Source of the DNA: UBA1737 sp964474685
GTDB taxonomy: Bacteria > Bacillota_I > Bacilli_A > ML615J-28 > CAG-313
DNA length: 9,604 nt
NCBI GenBank assembly: GCA_964474685.1
Contig: CAYYTE010000045.1
Coordinates: forward strand, 1 to 9,604
Direction of reading: 5' to 3'
Under the pieces are notes generated by a model. That model was not told where the DNA came from. It saw nothing but the letters and a program-made list of their open reading frames with translations, and searched no databases. Every line of letters begins with the position of its first letter. Position 1 is the first letter of the stretch. Shown piece after piece: positions 1 to 6,191 of this stretch. Position numbers and translations under genes: made by a program.

Positions 1-318
1 ACCGGGGAGTGGCGAGATGTTTCTACGCTTTCTGGTGGAGAATCTTTTATGGCTTCTCTTGCTTTAGCCTTAGGACTTTCTGAGATTGTGCAAGCAGGAA
101 GTGGGATTGTTCGAATTGAGTCTATGTTCATCGATGAAGGATTTGGAACATTAGATGAAGAATCGTTAAATCAAGCAATGGGGATGCTAATTAATCTTTC
201 GAAAAATCATGGGCGAGTAGGTATTATTTCCCATGTGGAAGAATTAAAAATGCAGATTCATCAAAAAATAATTGTTACTAAAAATATGAAAGGAAGTACG
301 GTTGAAATACAACCGTAA
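1..318 (+). CDS. sbcC: SbcC nuclease ATPase subunit, C-terminal end (5' truncated by window)
   Basis: This is the last 105 codons of an open frame that enters the window at base 1. It carries the C-terminal half of an SMC/Rad50-type ABC ATPase: the signature motif LSGGES at about bases 28-45, a Walker B segment MFIDEGFGTLD (bases 124-156) with the D-loop immediately after, and the H-loop IISHVEEL (bases 226-249). This combination and the tail layout are those of SbcC, the ATPase partner of SbcD, which opens and trims DNA hairpins and double-strand ends in the cytoplasm. An ATG at 49 lies inside the ATPase domain, after the signature motif, so it is not the real start. The N-terminal Walker A and the coiled coil lie upstream of the window, and SbcD is expected upstream but not seen. 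The mrp-like gene starts 9 bases after this stop, so the two are probably co-transcribed. Confidence 0.93.
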   Translation, partial: TGEWRDVSTLSGGESFMASLALALGLSEIVQAGSGIVRIESMFIDEGFGTLDEESLNQAMGMLINLSKNHGRVGIISHVEELKMQIHQKIIVTKNMKGSTVEIQP

Positions 319-327
319 AATGTTATT

Positions 328-1146
328 ATGAGTCAAGAATGTAATCATCAATGTGATAGCTGCGAACAAAAAGGAAACTGTGAATCAAAGGATATGCATA
401 TATCCACTAATCTAGAATCACATATTAAGAATTGTATTGCGGTTGTAAGTGGAAAAGGTGGAGTGGGTAAGTCATTTATTACTTCTTTACTTGCAAGCTA
501 TGCGAATAGATTAGGAAATAAAACCGGAATAATTGATGCGGATATTACTGGTCCTTCCATTCCAAAAGCATTCGGAGTGGTAGAAAAAATGTCTGGAGAT
601 GACAAACATCTATATCCTATTGAAACGAAATCTGGTATTAAAATTGTATCATCCAATCTTTTATTAGAAGATGATTCGCAACCGATTATTTGGAGAGGAC
701 CGATGATAGCGGGAATCGTTAAGCAGTTTTATTCTGATACTAACTGGGGAGACATCGATCAAATGTTGATTGATTGTCCTCCGGGTACGGGAGATGTTCC
801 TCTAACAATTTTTCAATCAATCCATTTATCTGGAATCATTATTGTAACTTCTCCTCAAGAATTAGTTGAGATGATTGTTGCCAAGGCCACAAATATGGCG
901 AAAATGATGAATATTCCGGTTTTAGGAATTGTTGAAAATATGGGTTATTATGAATGTCCAAATTGCCATGAAAGAAACTATATTTTTGGCGATAGTCATA
1001 TTGAAGAAATTGCTAAAAAAGAAGGCATTCCTAATGTAGTTTCTCTTCCTATTAATGCTACATATCGAACATTAGTGGATAAAGGTATGGTAGAAGATTT
1101 AGAGATAGATAGTTTTAATGAGTTTTCAAATAAAATATTTTCATAA
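328..1146 (+). CDS. mrp: Mrp/Nbp35-family Fe-S cluster carrier ATPase
   Basis: The 272-residue product is a P-loop NTPase of the Mrp/NBP35 group, cytosolic scaffolds that carry Fe-S clusters to target proteins. Visible motifs are the deviant Walker A SGKGGVGKS (residues 41-49), the switch segment DADITGPSIPK (70-80), the DCPPGTGD motif (149-156) and the C-terminal CPNC pair (210-213), which in this family bridges a cluster between two subunits. The N-terminus adds a second cysteine group, C5, C9, C12 and C18; the CX2CX5C part resembles the N-terminal cluster site of Nbp35. The length is normal for the family without the DUF59 domain. The ATG at 328 has no clear Shine-Dalgarno sequence. It lies 9 bases after the sbcC stop, so translation may depend on coupling. 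A hairpin at the stop codon probably ends the operon. The family assignment is firm; the client proteins are unknown. Confidence 0.93.
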   Translation: MSQECNHQCDSCEQKGNCESKDMHISTNLESHIKNCIAVVSGKGGVGKSFITSLLASYANRLGNKTGIIDADITGPSIPKAFGVVEKMSGDDKHLYPIETKSGIKIVSSNLLLEDDSQPIIWRGPMIAGIVKQFYSDTNWGDIDQMLIDCPPGTGDVPLTIFQSIHLSGIIIVTSPQELVEMIVAKATNMAKMMNIPVLGIVENMGYYECPNCHERNYIFGDSHIEEIAKKEGIPNVVSLPINATYRTLVDKGMVEDLEIDSFNEFSNKIFS

Positions 1147-1186
1147 CTTAAAAGGGTAAAACGATAGTTTTGCCCTTTTAAGTTAT
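1143..1186 (+). terminator. Long hairpin at the mrp stop codon, probable terminator
   Basis: The arms at 1143-1162 and 1167-1186 pair over 20 bp around a GATA loop, with one T·G wobble. The left arm overlaps the mrp stop codon. The distal arm contains TTTT, but no T run follows, so this is weaker as a textbook intrinsic terminator than the others in the window. It may act as a bidirectional terminator or as a 3'-end stabiliser. Confidence 0.6.
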
Positions 1187-1326
1187 AAATGATTGGTTAT
1201 TCTTGAATTTGTATGGTAAAATTAGGTATTTATTTCCTATAAAGAAATTCATAATTCATCTTTTTCTATGTTGAATAGTATTTAAAATGAATGATTTTGA
1301 GCGAAATAGAAAATAAATTTTGAATT

Positions 1327-1341
1327 TTGAAAACGTTCTAA
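1327..1341 (+). promoter_or_regulatory. Possible cre-like (CcpA/LacI-family) operator
   Basis: The 15 bases fit the Gram-positive cre pattern WTGNAANCGNWNNCW at every fixed position except the penultimate C. The central palindrome is AACGTT. The site lies 12 bases upstream of the -35 of the phosphate transporter promoter, where a bound CcpA would more likely activate than block. With one mismatch in an AT-rich gap, chance occurrence is possible. Confidence 0.3.
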
Positions 1342-1353
1342 TAAGTGGTTTTT

Positions 1354-1382
1354 TTGCAATTTTGAGTAATAAATGATATTAT
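1354..1382 (+). promoter_or_regulatory. Sigma-A-type promoter of the Na/Pi cotransporter gene
   Basis: The -35 is TTGCAA (1354-1359), the spacer is 17 bases and the -10 is TATTAT (1377-1382). A run of T directly upstream of the -35 may help. Transcription would start near 1389, giving a leader of about 85 bases. Confidence 0.6.
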
Positions 1383-1474
1383 ATATATCGGTAAAGATAA
1401 AATAAGAGGGAATTGTCATTCGCTCACATATATATAAAAGCATAAAAAATTTTTCATAGTTAGAGAGGAAAAAA

Positions 1475-3103
1475 ATGGAAATTGCGTATGCATTATTTGC
1501 TTTTATTGGCGGTTTAGGAGCTTTCTTATTAGGCGTTAAATTGCTATCAGATAACTTGGAGCGTTTAGAGAATAGTCATTTAAAAAAACTATTTGATAAA
1601 ACTGCGAGAAATCGATTTATTGGTGTTGGTATTGGTTTAGTTGTAACTGCAATTGTACAAAGTTCAAGTTTAACGACAGTTATGGTTGTTGGTTTTGTTA
1701 ATGCGGGAATGATTAATTTGTTCCAAGCAACTGCTATCATTATGGGTGCAAATATTGGAACCACGATTACTGCCCAAATTGCGGCATTAGAAATTTTTAA
1801 TGTTTCTCAAATTGCCATATGTTTAGTTGGTGTTGGTACCTTTATGGACATATTCTCTAAAAAAGAGAGAGTAAAAAATATTGGTTTGGTACTTGCGGGC
1901 CTTGGTTTAGTATTCATGGGTATTGAGTATATGACAACTTCTATGGAGTTAATCAAGAAAGATCCTTCAAATGTTTTGGATATTTTCCAAAAAGTTACGA
2001 ACCCTGTATTATTATTATTAGCAGGTGTTTTGATTACCGCAATCGTTCAAAGTAGTTCAGCTGTTACTTCGATTATTATAGCGATGGTAACTGCGGGTGT
2101 TACGATAGGAAACGGTGGAAATTCCGTTTTATATGTAATTCTTGGAACCAATATTGGAACTTGTGTAACTGCCCTTTTCTCAAGTATTGGTGCGAGTCAA
2201 AACGCAAAAAGAGCTAGTATTATTCACTTATTGTTCAACGTCTTTGGTAGTGTAATCTTCTTTATATTGCTATTATGTATTCCTAAGTTTATGGACAATA
2301 CATTTGTAAAATGGTTTAAGTATCCCGCAACGCAAATTGCAATGTTCCATACATTCTTTAACGTTGTATGTACAATTATATTCCTACCATTCATTTCTAT
2401 GTTTGTTAAATTATCACAAATAATTATTCGTAACAAAAAACAACAAGAGGAGTCTTCTCCACAACTTGAAGCTCGTCTTCTTGCTACCCCTTCAATTGCT
2501 ATTTCTCAAGTAGAGAAGAAGTTAGTATGGATGATTAAACAATCTATGACCAATTTAGATGTGGCGTTACAAGGATTCCTAAAAAAAGATGATTCATCAA
2601 ACCCTAAGGTAATTGAAGAAAATGAATTATTGTTATTAGAAAGTAAAGATATCGTAAGGTTTCTTGTGGAGATTTCATCAAAAAATACTACACTTGATGA
2701 AGAAAAAAGAATCTCAACTTTACACGATAATGTCAATGACGTCATGAGAATAAGTGAGATTGCCGATAACATGACGAAATATACTTCAAGGGAATTATCA
2801 GAGAACCTTGTGTTTTCTCCCGTTGTTTATGATAAATTGCAAGAGATGCAACAAAAACTACACGATGTATCAACTCTTACAATTGAAGTGTTAGAAAATC
2901 GTGATGTATTAAAATTACAAGAGTTAGATCAAGTTGAAAACCAAGTGGATGAAATGAGAAACTCTTTAATTCGTGACCACATTGATAGATTAAATCGAGG
3001 GGAATGCAAAGCGGAGAATAGTAGTGTCTATATTAATTTGGTATCAAATCTAGAAAGAACTGCGGATCATTTAACATACATTGCACATTCTTTGGGACTA
3101 TAA
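1475..3103 (+). CDS. Na+/phosphate cotransporter family protein with C-terminal PhoU-like domain
   Basis: The 542-residue product is a membrane protein of the Na/Pi-cotransporter (NptA/YjbB, PF02690) family. The transport domain is an internal duplication: each half has an AIVQSSS motif (residues 59-65 and 189-195) followed by a G-x-NIGT motif (GANIGTT 91-97, GTNIGTC 224-230). Hydrophobic helices fill residues 1-315. From about 345 to the end the chain becomes charged and helical, matching the cytoplasmic PhoU-like domain common in bacterial members. Family members move inorganic phosphate with Na+, in either direction; YjbB of E. coli is described as an exporter, so direction is open here. 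The start has a strong ribosome site, AGAGAGG, 6 bases before the ATG. It is transcribed alone from its own promoter and ends in a bidirectional terminator. Length is normal and no damage is seen. Confidence 0.93.
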   Translation: MEIAYALFAFIGGLGAFLLGVKLLSDNLERLENSHLKKLFDKTARNRFIGVGIGLVVTAIVQSSSLTTVMVVGFVNAGMINLFQATAIIMGANIGTTITAQIAALEIFNVSQIAICLVGVGTFMDIFSKKERVKNIGLVLAGLGLVFMGIEYMTTSMELIKKDPSNVLDIFQKVTNPVLLLLAGVLITAIVQSSSAVTSIIIAMVTAGVTIGNGGNSVLYVILGTNIGTCVTALFSSIGASQNAKRASIIHLLFNVFGSVIFFILLLCIPKFMDNTFVKWFKYPATQIAMFHTFFNVVCTIIFLPFISMFVKLSQIIIRNKKQQEESSPQLEARLLATPSIAISQVEKKLVWMIKQSMTNLDVALQGFLKKDDSSNPKVIEENELLLLESKDIVRFLVEISSKNTTLDEEKRISTLHDNVNDVMRISEIADNMTKYTSRELSENLVFSPVVYDKLQEMQQKLHDVSTLTIEVLENRDVLKLQELDQVENQVDEMRNSLIRDHIDRLNRGECKAENSSVYINLVSNLERTADHLTYIAHSLGL

Positions 3104-3127
3104 AAAAAGGGCTTTTGCCCTTTTTTT
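3102..3127. terminator. Bidirectional intrinsic terminator between convergent genes
   Basis: The arms AAAAAAAGGGC (3102-3112) and GCCCTTTTTTT (3117-3127) pair perfectly around a TTTT loop. A T run follows the GC stem on both strands, so the same hairpin can stop the cotransporter transcript and the minus-strand oxidoreductase transcript. It overlaps both stop codons and fills the whole 22-base gap between the genes. Confidence 0.9.
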
Positions 3128-4367
3128 ATTTAAAGTATTTATCAATAAACCAGTTTGTATAAGTTATCTTATCGTTAATTGTATCTACAGTATTAACCTC
3201 ATTTAACAAATATAGATTGTTTTTGCCTTGTTGTTCTGCAAATAAAGGTAATGATACTTGGTGACTCATAGAACTTAGGGTATAAGGAGACATAGTATAA
3301 GTATATTCCTTCTCTAAAACAACATTACTGAAATTCATTTTAGCTAAATCTCGAAGAATTCGAGTGTTTGCTTCTTCTTTGCTAATAGTTTCTATTGTAT
3401 TATTTAGGTAGGTATTGATTTGTAGGTATTTCTTACCATTAATTTGATGGAATATTGTTTTTGCAATATGACCCACTCTTTTTTCTACATAATTCTTAAT
3501 GAATAATTGATTTTCTTCTGGACCATTTTTGAAAGAATATATAAAGGTAGCTTCGCGGTTTAATTGTATGTTGTTTATATCGTTTAAACCCAATGCACCT
3601 TTTGTCTCATTTGTTAATAAGTTTAAATCAGTAATTATAATTTTATCGTATTCTTTGATTCCGTTTTGGGTGAAAAGTTGAACCATATTATTTTTAAAAG
3701 TAATATTGATAATGGAAGTATTTAAAATTGCTGGATGAAGTAGTTTCTTATTCCATTCATTTGGCCATTCTTTATTTTTTATCTCAAGATTAGCAACAAC
3801 ACCTAATTTTTTATCTCTATTTTTCATAAACATTAAAAGTTTATACATAGGAAAATTTGTTGTATATCCTAATCCAAAAGGAGTGGTAAGGGCTGATAGA
3901 AATTCTTCAACCCTAGCTATGTGATGGTCTTCACAATAACGATGAATGGATTGGTAAAAATCATCATTGCAAGTGCCTTCATTAAGTATGTCAAAGTTTA
4001 TCGAATCTTTTGATAATAGTTTTTTTACTTTTCGTACTTGTGACAACCGAGAGAATATCTCTTTTGATAATTTAAATGGTTTCTCCTTTTTCCCAATAAA
4101 GTTTCTATATTCAAAGTTTACTTCGTTTGATGTATATTCAATTTTATACTTTTCTAAAATGGATTTTGTGTCAACATTACTTTCATTAATTTGATGGTTT
4201 CCAACCATAAAATCAAAACCATTCAACTCAATTTTTTCAAAACTATGAATTAATGTATTTCCAGAGAGAAGTTCGTAATTGGTATACCCCTTTTCTTCTA
4301 GTTTGGTAGCACAAGCAAGTCCTAAAATGTCCGAACCGATAATTCCAATGCGATCATTATTGTTCAT
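3126..4367 (-). CDS. Divergent FAD/NAD(P)-binding amine-oxidoreductase-like protein
   Basis: The 413-residue cytosolic protein has the layout of the flavin-dependent amine oxidase/protoporphyrinogen oxidase superfamily. It shows an N-terminal beta-alpha-beta Rossmann start (residues 5-35), a second conserved stretch ELNGFDFMVGNH (47-58) where relatives have a glycine-rich GG-x-G-F-x-D-x-G block, a mid-chain YDKIIITD strand (240-247), and a C-terminal segment NLYLLNEVNTVDTIN (384-398) where relatives place the second flavin contact. Several binding residues are altered. The GxGxxG loop reads GSDILG (11-16), with Asp in place of the middle Gly, and the ribose-binding acid at the end of beta 2 is Ser35. 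The C-terminal region keeps Glu390 but lacks the usual preceding Gly. The protein is full length with a good AGAAAGGAA ribosome site, so it appears expressed. Whether it still binds FAD is doubtful, and no substrate can be named. It is transcribed alone. Confidence 0.7.
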   Translation of the reverse strand: MNNNDRIGIIGSDILGLACATKLEEKGYTNYELLSGNTLIHSFEKIELNGFDFMVGNHQINESNVDTKSILEKYKIEYTSNEVNFEYRNFIGKKEKPFKLSKEIFSRLSQVRKVKKLLSKDSINFDILNEGTCNDDFYQSIHRYCEDHHIARVEEFLSALTTPFGLGYTTNFPMYKLLMFMKNRDKKLGVVANLEIKNKEWPNEWNKKLLHPAILNTSIINITFKNNMVQLFTQNGIKEYDKIIITDLNLLTNETKGALGLNDINNIQLNREATFIYSFKNGPEENQLFIKNYVEKRVGHIAKTIFHQINGKKYLQINTYLNNTIETISKEEANTRILRDLAKMNFSNVVLEKEYTYTMSPYTLSSMSHQVSLPLFAEQQGKNNLYLLNEVNTVDTINDKITYTNWFIDKYFK

Positions 4368-4403
4368 AATAAATTCCTTTCTAAAGTATTCTATACTAGT
4401 TAT

Positions 4404-4432
4404 ATTCTATCATATTTTTCCTTTTGTGTAAA
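4404..4432 (-). promoter_or_regulatory. Promoter of the minus-strand oxidoreductase-like gene
   Basis: Read on the minus strand, TTTACA (4427-4432) is the -35 and TAGAAT (4404-4409) the -10, with a 17-base spacer. Transcription would start about 30 bases before the ATG, and the ribosome site AGAAAGGAA lies at 4374-4382. Confidence 0.55.
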
Positions 4433-4771
4433 ACAAATGAATATTATATTTGTTTCTATTGAAATTTGTTAAAATATAAAAAGAAAGGAAGGATGAAAAT
4501 AAACCCCTTATTCTTTAAATAAAGAGTAATCTTATTTCTAATTATTGTTGATAAGTAATAATTTATGAATAGATAATTTTTATATTTAGTTATCATTTTT
4601 TTGTATTTATTTAGCAGTATCGCAAGTAATTGGTTGTTATCTGATGGTAGAAAATCCCTTTTTTAGGTAAAATAGTATTGTTTATTTTAATCATTTTTTA
4701 AGCTAATTCGCTTCTTATCTAAAAAATGAATTTTCACTTAAAGGATTATTAAAATTAAGTTATCAGATTCG
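4433..4771. other. AT-rich intergenic stretch, no convincing gene
   Basis: Stops are frequent in all frames and no conserved coding segment is recognisable. It holds a 9-codon mini-frame with a ribosome-site-like purine tract (4484-4522) and an inverted repeat CATTTTTTA (4692-4700) / TAAAAAATG (4720-4728) around a 19-base loop. Nothing identifies it as an RNA gene or mobile-element remnant. Confidence 0.5.
4493..4522 (+). other. Nine-codon mini-ORF with adjacent Shine-Dalgarno-like tract
   Basis: The purine run AAAGGAAGG (4484-4492) abuts an ATG that opens the peptide MKINPLFFK and then TAA. The spacing is shorter than ideal. It could be a decayed gene start, a tiny peptide or chance. No good promoter is visible directly upstream. 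Confidence 0.2.
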
Positions 4772-4801
4772 TTTTTTTTTTTTTTATTAAAATGGTATAA
4801 T
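4772..4801 (+). promoter_or_regulatory. Extended -10 promoter preceded by a T14 tract (LRR lipoprotein gene)
   Basis: TGGTATAAT (4793-4801) matches the extended -10 consensus exactly. The place where a -35 would lie at 17-base spacing (4773-4778) falls inside an uninterrupted run of 14 T (4772-4785), and no ordinary -35 is seen. Transcription would start near 4808, leaving a leader of about 220 bases before the lipoprotein ATG. The tract may act as an UP-like or bent element and is long enough to vary in length. Confidence 0.5.
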
Positions 4802-4807
4802 TTAAAT

Positions 4808-5030
4808 ACTAGGATATGGAATGAGTCTTAGAGAAAGAGAATATATGTTTTAAATAGTAAAGGCACTTCGAATGCCTATTAGCATTTCTTTAATCGGATA
4901 TTCAAATAAGTTTATAAAACAATCTAATTTTTTTAGTTTTGCGAATTATTCTTCTAGATTTTCGGTTGACTATTTGCTTTTAAAAACTGTTGTATCGATG
5001 TATTTATAATATGGATGGGAGGAAAAAGAA
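4808..5030 (+). other. Long putative 5' leader of the LRR lipoprotein gene
   Basis: About 220 noncoding bases lie between the extended -10 and the ATG. They contain two small overlapping hairpins that cannot form together: AGGCA/TGCCT (4861-4865 / 4873-4877) and AATGC/GCATT (4871-4875 / 4882-4886). The leader ends in a strong ribosome site, GGGAGG (5017-5022). It does not match any riboswitch class I recognise. Confidence 0.35.
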
Positions 5031-5723
5031 ATGAGAAATAGTAAGAAGTATTTTTTAAGTATTGTGATATTTATATTCCTGTTTTTTGTAGTGTCTTGTG
5101 ATACAACAATAACTAAAGAAAAAGGACTACATTTTGAATATGATAAATCCGCAAGACTTATTTCACATGAAGTAAATGGTGGAGGGTTTGTTTTCACAAA
5201 TTATGAAGGATATGTGGTTACGAAATATGATGGTGATGAAACAAGTGTAGAAATACCAGAAACCTTTGATGATGGGGTGCATGGTGTCCTAAATGTTTCT
5301 CGTGTTGGAACAAGAGCATTCTTGAACAATCTAACGATTGAGGAAGTGAAATTGCCTTGTTCAATTAATTATATTGATGATAATGCTTTTGGTGGCTGTA
5401 GGTCACTATCGAAAATTAATTTGGATAAAGTATTGGCTTTAGGCCCATCTAGTTTTACTTATTGTGTAGGGCTTAAAAACATAGATTTAGCAAGTTGTGT
5501 TCAAATTCAACATAGTGCATTATCTATGTGTACAGGTTTTACAAGTGAGGAAGGAACTGCTTCTGTTAGGTTTGGAGAGAAACTTCAAATTATTGATATT
5601 TATGCATTTTTAGGGAGTAATCTAAGTTTTGTTATTCTCCCTGCCTCATTAAAGTTTATCAATCATTATGCCTTTACGGTTTCATCAAAATCTATTGAAG
5701 TTTCCTATTTAGGAACAAGTTAA
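5031..5723 (+). CDS. BspA-type leucine-rich-repeat (LRR_5) lipoprotein, shortened by an in-frame stop
   Basis: The 230-residue product starts with a lipoprotein signal: KK near the start, a hydrophobic run and the lipobox VVSC with the lipidated Cys at residue 23. From about residue 70 it consists of degenerate LRR_5 (BspA-like) repeats of about 22-25 residues; units carrying the telltale AF/SF turn read IDDNAFGGC (115-123), LGPSSFTYC (137-145), IIDIYAFLGS (187-196) and INHYAFTVSS (210-219). Proteins of this group are surface exposed and often mediate adhesion. The start is supported by GGGAGG at good spacing. The frame stops at TAA (5721-5723) directly after SYLGTS, a point where related proteins usually continue, and the next 39 codons in the same frame still look like the family's C-terminal end. 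The allele is therefore probably truncated. Most of the repeats remain, so a shortened protein may still be made. No partner gene is obvious. Confidence 0.8.
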   Translation: MRNSKKYFLSIVIFIFLFFVVSCDTTITKEKGLHFEYDKSARLISHEVNGGGFVFTNYEGYVVTKYDGDETSVEIPETFDDGVHGVLNVSRVGTRAFLNNLTIEEVKLPCSINYIDDNAFGGCRSLSKINLDKVLALGPSSFTYCVGLKNIDLASCVQIQHSALSMCTGFTSEEGTASVRFGEKLQIIDIYAFLGSNLSFVILPASLKFINHYAFTVSSKSIEVSYLGTS

Positions 5724-5843
5724 GAATTTGGAAAGATTACGAAAGGTCTATTTTGGAATGCTCTATATGGGGATGATATTAATACCACTTTAAAAGCGTT
5801 TCAAAGTGTTACTTGTAGTGACAAGATTGTAGATGTATCTTAA
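5724..5843 (+). pseudogene. Disconnected C-terminal end of the LRR lipoprotein gene
   Basis: Continuing in the lipoprotein frame past the TAA at 5721-5723 gives 39 more open codons, beginning EFGKITKGLFWNALYGDD and ending VTCSDKIVDVS, then TAA at 5841-5843. LRR_5 proteins commonly close with a Y-x-G-T block, an aromatic/Ile pair and a final V-x-C-x-D strand, and this stretch supplies exactly that after the SYLGTS at the end of the upstream frame. There is no start codon with a ribosome site here. The simplest reading is one nonsense change (one base from AAA, CAA or GAA) in a 270-codon gene. Sequencing error or readthrough remain possible. Confidence 0.72.
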
Positions 5844-5924
5844 AGTAGGTCATTTTTGTACGTATAAGTAATTGAGTTTTTTAAAATTCGACTAAAATGA
5901 GCCAAATGAATATGTATATAGAAT

Positions 5925-5954
5925 AAAAGGAACATCGGATGATGTTCTTTTTTT
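5925..5954 (+). terminator. Intrinsic terminator of the LRR lipoprotein gene
   Basis: GAACATC (5930-5936) and GATGTTC (5941-5947) pair around a GGAT loop, followed by seven T (5948-5954). Flanking A residues extend the stem into the T run. It lies 82 bases after the distal stop at 5841-5843, supporting one transcript through the interrupted gene. Confidence 0.88.
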
Positions 5955-6122
5955 ACATAAAATATTATTATTTTATGTTAATTATCTTAGAGTTTAATGT
6001 ATCTAAATTGTATAATATCTGATTTTACAATTTCTTTTTTTGAAATAAACAGTATAGATTTAAATTAATCTACAATATTCTATCTTTATTAAAGTTTTTT
6101 AGTTTGTAGCTTGTATAATGTC

Positions 6123-6136
6123 AAAAAGCGCTTGCA
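6123..6136 (+). promoter_or_regulatory. Possible LacI/CcpA-family operator
   Basis: The core AAGCGCTT (6126-6133) is a perfect palindrome with the central CG of LacI-family operators, and the right half AAAGCGCTTGCA resembles a cre half-site; the left flank does not. It is centred about 48 bases before the predicted transcription start of the NAGPA-domain gene. Sugar-responsive control would suit a carbohydrate-active product, but that is inference. Confidence 0.35.
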
Positions 6137-6162
6137 TATTCATATTAAAAAGAAACAATTCG

Positions 6163-6171
6163 TGATATAAT
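6163..6171 (+). promoter_or_regulatory. Extended -10 promoter of the NAGPA-domain gene
   Basis: TGATATAAT is a perfect extended -10. A weak -35 such as TATTAA (6143-6148) lies 17 bases upstream. The start would be near 6178, so the leader is only about 14 bases, just enough for the ribosome site AAGGAG. Confidence 0.6.
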
Positions 6172-6191
6172 ATGTAAAAAAGGAGACTATT

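Larger units (their letters stand above)
1187..1474 (+). other. Intergenic region upstream of the Na/Pi cotransporter gene
   Basis: There is no gene in this AT-rich stretch. It holds a cre-like palindromic site near 1327-1341, a good promoter at 1354-1382 and a leader of about 85 bases ending in the ribosome site AGAGAGG (1462-1468). A purine-rich AAGAGGG near 1404-1410 resembles a second Shine-Dalgarno sequence but has no open frame after it. Confidence 0.6.
5955..6191 (+). other. Intergenic region upstream of the NAGPA-domain gene
   Basis: With the preceding 81 bases (5844-5924), which show no feature, this forms a gap of about 350 bases broken only by the terminator at 5925-5954. The part here is AT-rich, with no open frame of note. 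It holds a TATAAT at 6114-6119 without a good -35, the palindrome AAGCGCTT (6126-6133), a consensus extended -10 at 6163-6171 and the ribosome site AAGGAG (6180-6185). Confidence 0.55.

Noticed and set aside
1576..2772. Minus-strand open frames inside the Na/Pi cotransporter gene (62, 70 and 88 codons)
   Set aside because: They lie antisense to a clearly conserved gene, have no ribosome sites or recognisable domains, and look like codon-usage shadows.
3967..4194. Plus-strand 75-codon open frame
   Set aside because: It is antisense to the oxidoreductase-like gene, with low-complexity composition and no ribosome site.
4586..4666. A 26-codon hydrophobic open stretch (LVIIFLYLFSSIASNWLLSD...)
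   Set aside because: It has no start codon or ribosome site and no continuation. Phe/Leu/Ile-rich reading is expected from T-rich DNA.
4692..4728. Inverted repeat CATTTTTTA / TAAAAAATG as a mobile-element end or terminator
   Set aside because: The stem is almost all A/T, has a 19-base loop and no adjacent transposase, target duplication or clear gene end.
5005..5010. TATAAT just before the lipoprotein gene as its promoter
   Set aside because: No -35 lies at proper spacing (TTGACT is 33 bases away), and the start would fall on the ribosome site GGGAGG.
4970..5197. Minus-strand 75-codon open frame across the LRR lipoprotein start
   Set aside because: It lies antisense to the signal peptide and ribosome site of the real gene, with no supporting motif.
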